Source: Curvularia sp. ZM96 (Eukaryota > Ascomycota > Dothideomycetes > Pleosporales > Pleosporaceae). From it: 64,000 nt of DNA. Below are positions 58,658 through 64,000 of the stretch, piece by piece. The stretch spans positions 186,001 through 250,000 of the forward strand of contig JAJGBQ010000005.1 of the NCBI GenBank assembly GCA_022457065.1. Direction: 5' to 3'. The position numbers and the translations under genes are program-made. The stretch's first letter is position 1; every line of letters starts with the position of its first letter. The notes beneath the pieces are model-generated. The model was not told where the DNA came from and did no database searches. It worked only from the letters and a program-made list of their open reading frames with translations.

Positions 58658-58715
58658 ACGTAGTTCATAAGCGAGCTGATCACCCAAGCGAGCTGATCAC
58701 ACCCCACCAGCGCGT
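58658..58715 (+). repeat. left terminal inverted repeat with internal 17-bp-spaced direct repeat
   Basis: Starts ACGTAGTTCATAAG and ends GCGCGT; identical in reverse complement to the right end. Inside, AAGCGAGCTGATCAC occurs twice (58669-58683 and 58686-58700), a period of 17 bp, which looks like tandem transposase-binding sites. Confidence 0.93.
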
Positions 58716-58776
58716 TAAAGTCAAGACGTTATCACAGTCTTTTATCATAGTCGATAAAGTATTACGATATACTAAA

Positions 58777-60423
58777 TTAATTATCAGAATCGCTACTATC
58801 ACTTGCACTATCTATCTCAACTGCGCAGGTACGAGCGTTGTGTCCAGTCTGCTTGCAACGCCCGCACCGCCTCTCTCCTCGAACCCTCTTCGACGCACTC
58901 TCACCATCACCACGACTACTACCCGCCTGTTCAGCCAATACTTCTTAAACTTCGCCTACAGTAAGAGTCTCTTCTGTCCGTACGTATCGCCGCTTACGGC
59001 TCTTACGCTTGTTTAATTCATCTAGAGCCGCTTAAAGAGTAGTAATTTTCTCTGTCAGAAGCACCATTTTATGTGCCATTTGCTGAGCCCCTTTACTCAG
59101 CTGCGCGATCTGCTCGGTGAGTGAATTGGCAGAAGACCCACGGCGTTTTCTCACGCTCTCTTGAATAAGACCAATTTGAGCCTCAACCTCGCGCGCGTTG
59201 CGTGGTGTCTGCGCCTCCCAGGCGGCTACCCGTCGCGGTGATTGATATGGTGTCTACACCACTACGTCAAGCTTAGATAGCACAGCCTATGGGTCGTGTA
59301 GGACTAGACCAGCGCCTCTAAAGCCAGCTTGGATATTCTCCTTCGTAATAGACTGCTCAAAAGCAGTCTTAAAGGCTGGCAGGAAGGTCTCCTTGCTGAT
59401 ATAGTGGGTGCGGTTGCGTGCCAAGCCTGAAACAGCGTCGCCATACTTGCGCTTCAACGGCGAGAAGCAGGCGACGTCAAGGGGCTGCAATAGGTAAGAC
59501 GAGTGCGCAGGCATACAGATAAGAATAATATTCTTCTCCTTACAAAGATCTTGAAAATCGACGGAGCAGTGGCTCTCATGGCCATCAATAATAAGCAGTC
59601 AATACCCACCCACAGTATGCCTCTTTGTATGGGTATCAAAGTGCTCCAACCAGGCAAGACTAAGCTAATTATTCGTCCAGCCATTAGGACTGACTTCAAG
59701 AACCCAGTCAGCAGGTAAGTCTTTAAACCAGACGTTGATAAGCACCTTGCCCGCAAAGACAACGAAGAGTGGTATCCGGCGACCCGTCGCGCCCACGCCT
59801 TAGATTACAGTAACCCACTCACGGTTGCCTGGCTGTACCCGCTTCTTTTTGCCATATCCCTCTAAGCTTGTGACAACTAACTATAATAAAATCTTGCCCA
59901 TCATAAAGCCAGTTTCGTCAAAGTTGTAGATATCATCGTCTACAATACCCCACTTCTACTTCATCCTCTAGACTAAGTCGAACCAGCGCTGGATAGCCGC
60001 TAGGTCCTCGCAGGCGGCTCGCTGGTGATCATAGGGACGGCTCCAGCGCGTACGGAGCTCAGGAGTTCGCTTAACAAAGTTATCAACCCAGTTCTTGCCA
60101 ACAGGGTTGCTCCCTCGCTCATGCAATAGTTTATCAGCCATAGCTCGAACGTCAGGCTTTGTAGGCGCAAATCCTCGCGCAGACTCTTCAAGAATACTCT
60201 CAACTATAGCCTCCTCTTCTAGCTTGTTTAGGCGCTTTAAATTTGCTTCGCAGTCGCGTCGAGGGCGTATTCCAGCACGTCGAGTAGATAGAGTACTTTG
60301 AGGCACGTTATAGATAGAGGCAGCACGTCTTTGGCTTTGAACACGTTGTGATTGGACATCAGAAAGAGCAAGTTGAAGATCTGATTCAGGATAAGTTAAT
60401 TGATGATCGCGTTGTTGCGACAT
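58777..60423 (-). pseudogene. inactivated Fot1-like transposase
   Basis: A frame of 549 codons from ATG at 60423 to TAA at 58777, without frameshift or intron. Domains in order: N-terminal psq-type helix-turn-helix (with AASIYNVPQSTLSTR), CENP-B/Tc5-type DNA-binding region (KPDVRAMADKLLHERG, VGKNWVDNFVKR), DDE catalytic core with Asp in NFDETGFM, LLIIDGHESH and LLQPLDVACFSPLK, and a C-terminal zinc knuckle CGRCKQTGHNARTC. Ten in-frame stops start (lowest base) at 59968, 59956, 59881, 59800, 59665, 59599, 59287, 59254, 59032 and 58945; nine are TAG or TAA and one TGA, each one C-to-T step from CAG, CAA or CGA. Not translatable as an active enzyme. Confidence 0.92.
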
Positions 60424-60446
60424 AACGCGTTGTAGTGTCAACGTCG

Positions 60447-60504
60447 ACGCGCTGGTGGGGTGTGATCAGCTCGCTTGGGTGATCAGCTCGCTTATGAACT
60501 ACGT
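60447..60504 (-). repeat. right terminal inverted repeat
   Basis: Exact reverse complement of 58658-58715, including both copies of the 15-bp internal repeat, ending at a TA dinucleotide. Confidence 0.93.
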
Positions 60505-61175
60505 TATATGTTTATGTAATAGAATAACGAAGACATGTTTCAAGTTGCAAAGTGTGCACGATGCGTGACAGATGAGTGATGGACTTGAACTGGCATGTCA
60601 TCGACCCAGTTTCTCCAGATGTTGCGTGGAGAAAACGTTGCTCGGCCTAAGGTTGCTCGACCTAAGATTAGCTATATGCGGGTTTCTTCTAGCGGTGTAG
60701 AAGTCTAAATGCTAAAAGTTGACTAACACACACTAGTGTACTAGGGGGAAGAGAGATGCCGGTACAGCACGCGTTAGCTGATCATGCATGGCCGCACTAG
60801 AATATATAACGTGACTTCTAAAGAGTACGGTGAGAAGAGTGTGACATGATAAAGCAGATGGTTGGGTTACATGCGGTGTAATTTCTAGTAGCACCTAGTG
60901 CTCAGAGACGGGAAGCTAGCGAGTTCGTTTTATTAGATGTATTAAGCGCTTACAGTATTGTGGCAGTGGAAGAGGTTGTTGATTGACTGACTCGGTACAC
61001 GGAATAACTGAGTGACGCCCTTTGTCGGTGCGCGGTTACCTTCTTCATCGATGACTTTTTTTTGGACACGGCTGTCGTCATGGCACTGTGGCGTGTACTT
61101 GACATGTGAATCGTATTGTACTTAGCTACTGGTTTGAGGGTAGTGCTCAGAGTGGTGTACTTGTAGGCTAATAAG

Positions 61176-61338
61176 TGTTATGGGCTAGGCTTTGCCTACC
61201 CCTTTGTAAGCCTGGATGTAGACAGGTCACGTGTAGATATTTATAAGTAGTCTAGATAGCTAGGTAGACTCTCTCTCCTTAAGCAACACAATATATTTTG
61301 GTCGCTTACAATTTCCCGTTAGGGCTCAGTCCATAACA
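61176..61338. mobile_element. probable solo LTR of a retrotransposon
   Basis: 163-bp segment that begins TGTTATGG and ends CCATAACA, the TG...CA inverted termini of LTRs, flanked by five-base duplications ATAAG (61171-61175) and ACAAG (61339-61343) that differ by one C/T. No internal retrotransposon coding sequence adjoins it. Its small size is at the low end for fungal LTRs; confirmation needs a genomic repeat match. Confidence 0.55.
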
Positions 61339-62346
61339 ACAAGTAGCTAGTTAAGTTGTTTTAACTCAAAGAAGTCACTAGTAAAGCGCCTCCTAGCAGG
61401 TGTTCAATGCCTCAAGATACTACGTCATAGTCGTGCCACTGTAACTACGAAGTAAGATCAGGCTTATCACTATCAGAAGTTTAAGTTTATGCCTACGGGA
61501 CGACGACAATAAAAAGGTACGAGTAATCGGTGCGATACTGATTAGTGGCTTGAAAAAGTAGATGCAATGTTACATTTGCCAGCTGCACTAGTCAGAAGGA
61601 CGAGGTTCGGACAATTGTTGGCTTGATTATCGCCTATTCACCAGGCAAAATACGTTTCACATGTCCATGGCCAGTGGTAGAATAGAAAAGCCAAACCTTG
61701 ATCACAATACGACAATGAGGGCACGTCCCAATGGATGTAGTAAGACTCGTCCCAGATACCTGAAAAGCTTGACCACGGCGAACGTGCTCGCAATCCCCGT
61801 GCCGAGCGATGGAAGAAACATGAAGCATTGGAAAACTATCTGCTAACCCGAAACGTGCAGGTTCACATGGGGTTCGCTCTCGATAGAGTTAAGACGTCAT
61901 TTAGCTGAGACTCGGTTGCCGCTTGGCCGCCCGACCGTGCCCCAGCACAGACGTTGCATGAACCGTCCACCTTCGAGATTTCACCAGCAATTGAACTGAT
62001 ACGCATCTCCACAGCTGCATGAAATCGGGCGTTTCTCTGCATCATGATAGTATGCAGCTTTCGAAAAATCGGGCCCGGAACCTAGCCATTGTCCAATCTC
62101 CTCCTGTTGCTGCGCGACTCTTGATCCAATCTTTGAAACACGGAAGACCCGCGCGCTTTGCTTACTGTAGTAGCGAGCCCAAGGACCGCCGAAATGATTC
62201 CCAGGAAACTGGCTGGCGTTTCCACAGGTTTCATGAAACAATGCCTGGCTGGACCGACTAACTCCCGCCGGCCCACCCATGCCCCCGTCTGACGGAGTCC
62301 ACTATCATGTCACTCCATGTCACTTCGTGTCAAACGCGCGAAGGAA

Positions 62347-62353
62347 TATAAAA
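62347..62353 (+). promoter_or_regulatory. TATA box of the xylanase gene
   Basis: TATAAAA, 235 bp upstream of the ATG, followed by a long CT-rich leader (62384-62520). Typical of strongly inducible fungal secreted-enzyme genes. Confidence 0.6.
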
Positions 62354-62581
62354 TTAATACCCATCTGCCCAGTCTTCCCTCATTCCATCTGGATTCCATT
62401 CTCCATCTTCACTCTCTATCTCTCTCTTTCACACATTGGAAGTTTACTTCCTCGACCTTCATTTTTTTCTCTACAGCTAACTAGAAGCGTGCTTCTATTC
62501 TCTTCTATCCACTCTCTTTTCTTCCCCTGACTCGTCTCCGAATCGAAAGAACCCGAATAACACACATTCAAAACAGCAACC

Positions 62582-64000
62582 ATGCATTTCCGCGATGCTT
62601 GCACCTACATGGCCGTCGTTGGTCTGTCGACGACGGCTCTCGCTGCTGTCCAGCCCTACGGACAGTGCGGAGGCATGAACTACAAGGGCGATGTTACCTG
62701 CACCGCAGGCTGGCAGTGCGTCAAGGCCAACGATTGGTACAGCCAGTGCGTTGCTGGTACTGCCAACAACGCCCCTGCTGCTCCTCCTAGCAGCGCCCCC
62801 AGCGTCCCAGCTGAACCCCCGACTGTCCCATCTGTGCCCTCCAATGGCACTGAGCCTGCTACCAACGGCACCGAGCCTGCTGGCGACGACTCTTGCGATG
62901 CTGATGAGGATGCTGGTGCCGAGGCCGAAGGTGAAGGCGAAGGCGAAGGCGACTACTGCGACGAAGATGGCGAGGACACTCCTGCCCCCAGTCCTGCTCC
63001 GGCTACTGGCAACAACTCCCCCGCTGCTTCTCCAGCTACTGGCAACAAGGCCCCCGCTGCTGCTGTCTCTTCTCCAGCTGCTGCTCCAGCTGCCTCTTCT
63101 CCCGCTGCTGCTCCTGCTGGCAACGTTGCTGGCAGCGGCCGCAACGGCGCCAAGTGCAACCTTGACGCTGCCTTCAAGGCCAAGGGCAAGAAGTATGTTG
63201 GTGTCGCCACCGACCAGAACACCTTCAGCAACGCCAAGAACAAGGAGGTCATTGTTGACAACTTTGGCTGCGTTACTCCTGAGAACAGCATGAAGTGGGA
63301 TGCCACCGAGCGTACACAAGGTGTCTTTACTCTCGATGGCGCCAACGCTCTCGTTAAGTTCGCCACCGACAACAAGAAGATGGTCCGCGGTCACACTACC
63401 GTTTGGCACTCTCAGCTTCCTGCCTGGGTCTCTCAGATCAACGATAAGGCTAAGCTTGAGGAGGTCATGGTCAACCATATCAAGAAGGTCATGACTGCCT
63501 ACGCTGGCAAGATCTACGCTTGGGACGTCGTCAACGAGATCTTCGCTGAAGACGGTGGCTTCCGCTCTAGCGTCTTCTACAACGTTCTTGGTGAGGGCTT
63601 CGTCTCTACTGCCTTCCATGCTGCCCGCCAGGCCGACCCCAACGCTAAGCTCTACATCAACGACTACAACCTCGATGGCGCAAACTACGGAAAGACAAAG
63701 GGCATGGTCACCAACGTCAAGAAGTGGATCGCCGCCGGTGTCCCCATCGACGGTATCGGTTCCCAGTCCCATCTCTCTTCCCCCGGAACTCTCTTCCCTA
63801 TCTCCGGTGTCCCTGCTGCCCTCAAGTCCCTTTGCGAAGCCGCTCCTGAGTGCGCCATCACCGAGCTCGACATCAAGGACGGAAAGCCATCTGACTGGGT
63901 CACTGTCTTCCAGGGCTGCGAGGAGCTCAAGAACTGTGTTGGTGTTACCGTCTGGGGTGTCTCTGACACCAACTCCTGGATTGGCGCCGCTGGCAAGCCT
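62582..64000 (+). CDS. secreted GH10 endo-1,4-beta-xylanase with N-terminal CBM1, 3' end missing
   Basis: Open from the ATG to the window edge, 473 codons, no intron. Signal peptide to about residue 21 (VVGLSTTALA), then a CBM1 cellulose-binding module (QPYGQCGG...CTAGWQCV...WYSQCV, four Cys and aromatic face), then a linker of roughly 140 residues, then the GH10 barrel. Barrel motifs: NSMKWDATE, GHTTVWHSQLP, acid/base Glu319 in WDVVNEIF, INDYNLDG, GIGSQSHL and nucleophile Glu428 in ITELDIK. The enzyme cuts the beta-1,4-xylan backbone. The linker is unusual: besides Pro/Ala/Ser repeats it has an acidic block rich in Asp, Glu and Gly with two Cys. The C-terminus lies beyond the window. Confidence 0.95.
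   Translation, partial: MHFRDACTYMAVVGLSTTALAAVQPYGQCGGMNYKGDVTCTAGWQCVKANDWYSQCVAGTANNAPAAPPSSAPSVPAEPPTVPSVPSNGTEPATNGTEPAGDDSCDADEDAGAEAEGEGEGEGDYCDEDGEDTPAPSPAPATGNNSPAASPATGNKAPAAAVSSPAAAPAASSPAAAPAGNVAGSGRNGAKCNLDAAFKAKGKKYVGVATDQNTFSNAKNKEVIVDNFGCVTPENSMKWDATERTQGVFTLDGANALVKFATDNKKMVRGHTTVWHSQLPAWVSQINDKAKLEEVMVNHIKKVMTAYAGKIYAWDVVNEIFAEDGGFRSSVFYNVLGEGFVSTAFHAARQADPNAKLYINDYNLDGANYGKTKGMVTNVKKWIAAGVPIDGIGSQSHLSSPGTLFPISGVPAALKSLCEAAPECAITELDIKDGKPSDWVTVFQGCEELKNCVGVTVWGVSDTNSWIGAAGKP

Larger units (their letters stand above)
58658..60504 (-). mobile_element. Fot1/pogo-like Tc1-mariner element, complete but RIP-mutated
   Basis: 1847-bp DNA transposon with perfect 58-bp terminal inverted repeats (58658-58715 and 60447-60504) flanked by TA on both sides (58656-57 and 60505-06), the target duplication of the Tc1/mariner superfamily. 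Size, long TIRs and the encoded CENP-B-like plus DDE protein match Fot1-type elements of filamentous fungi. The transposase gene is on the minus strand, in one continuous frame broken by ten nonsense codons. Perfect TIRs imply it could still be mobilised by an active relative elsewhere in the genome (inference). Confidence 0.93.
60505..62581. other. intergenic, AT-rich, with LTR remnant and xylanase promoter
   Basis: 2.1 kb between the transposon and the xylanase gene. The left 1.2 kb is AT-rich with many TA-containing words and holds a probable solo LTR (61176-61338). The right end has a TATA box and a CT-rich leader. A single CTAGCC (GGCTAG on the other strand, XlnR-type hexamer) lies at 62082-62087, about 495 bp before the xylanase ATG. 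No gene seen. Confidence 0.55.

Noticed and set aside
62082..62087. single XlnR-type hexamer (GGCTAG, minus strand) upstream of the xylanase
   Set aside because: A lone six-base match is expected by chance; kept only as a remark, not as a feature.
62495..63772. 425-codon minus-strand open frame
   Set aside because: Antisense of the GH10 xylanase; its Ser/Gly/Val-rich content mirrors the Ala/Pro linker and strong codon bias.

Overview
The window is a stretch of a filamentous ascomycete nuclear genome. The evidence is short GT-AG introns (about 47-104 nt, one of 191 nt) inside conserved fungal genes, CT-rich promoters, fungal-type families (NoxA, L-arabinitol dehydrogenase, CBM1-GH10 xylanase, Zn2Cys6 factor, DUF4360), and a Fot1/pogo-type transposon damaged only by C-to-T type changes, as expected from repeat-induced point mutation (RIP). 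The gene styles suggest Dothideomycetes, probably Pleosporales; that placement is inference. I count 23 protein genes, two of them cut by the window edges, plus one dead transposase gene.

Layout. 1-1044: 3' part of a secreted M28 aminopeptidase. 3952-23209: a housekeeping block with a conserved unknown protein, COP9 signalosome subunit 7, a Cu(+) P-type ATPase, a Rab4-like GTPase, a PAF-acetylhydrolase-like lipase, an SRA-domain protein, NOC2 and VPS28 (divergent pair), and the methyltransferase EFM2 tight behind VPS28. 23645-34614: xylitol dehydrogenase, a small four-helix membrane protein, NADPH oxidase NoxA and L-arabinitol 4-dehydrogenase. 34861-42300: a gene-poor section with a caspase-fold protein that lacks its catalytic residues and an orphan seven-helix membrane protein. 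43008-53814: peroxisomal ABCD transporter, AflR-type Zn2Cys6 factor, membrane RING-H2 protein and ADA3/NGG1. 55163-58615: a secreted DUF4360 protein and an aldehyde dehydrogenase. 58658-60504: a complete but RIP-inactivated Fot1-like element 42 bp behind the aldehyde dehydrogenase stop. 61176-61338: a probable solo LTR. 62582-end: 5' part of a GH10 xylanase with an N-terminal CBM1.

Functional links. Xylanase releases xylan sugars, while xylitol dehydrogenase and L-arabinitol dehydrogenase are two NAD-dependent steps of the fungal pentose catabolic pathway, so three genes of plant cell-wall sugar use lie in one 40-kb stretch, though not contiguously. NOC2 (ribosome export), EFM2 (elongation-factor methylation), ADA3 (SAGA) and CSN7 are core functions without obvious mutual linkage. 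All splice models were read by eye and checked for reading frame and residue continuity; none was tested against transcripts.
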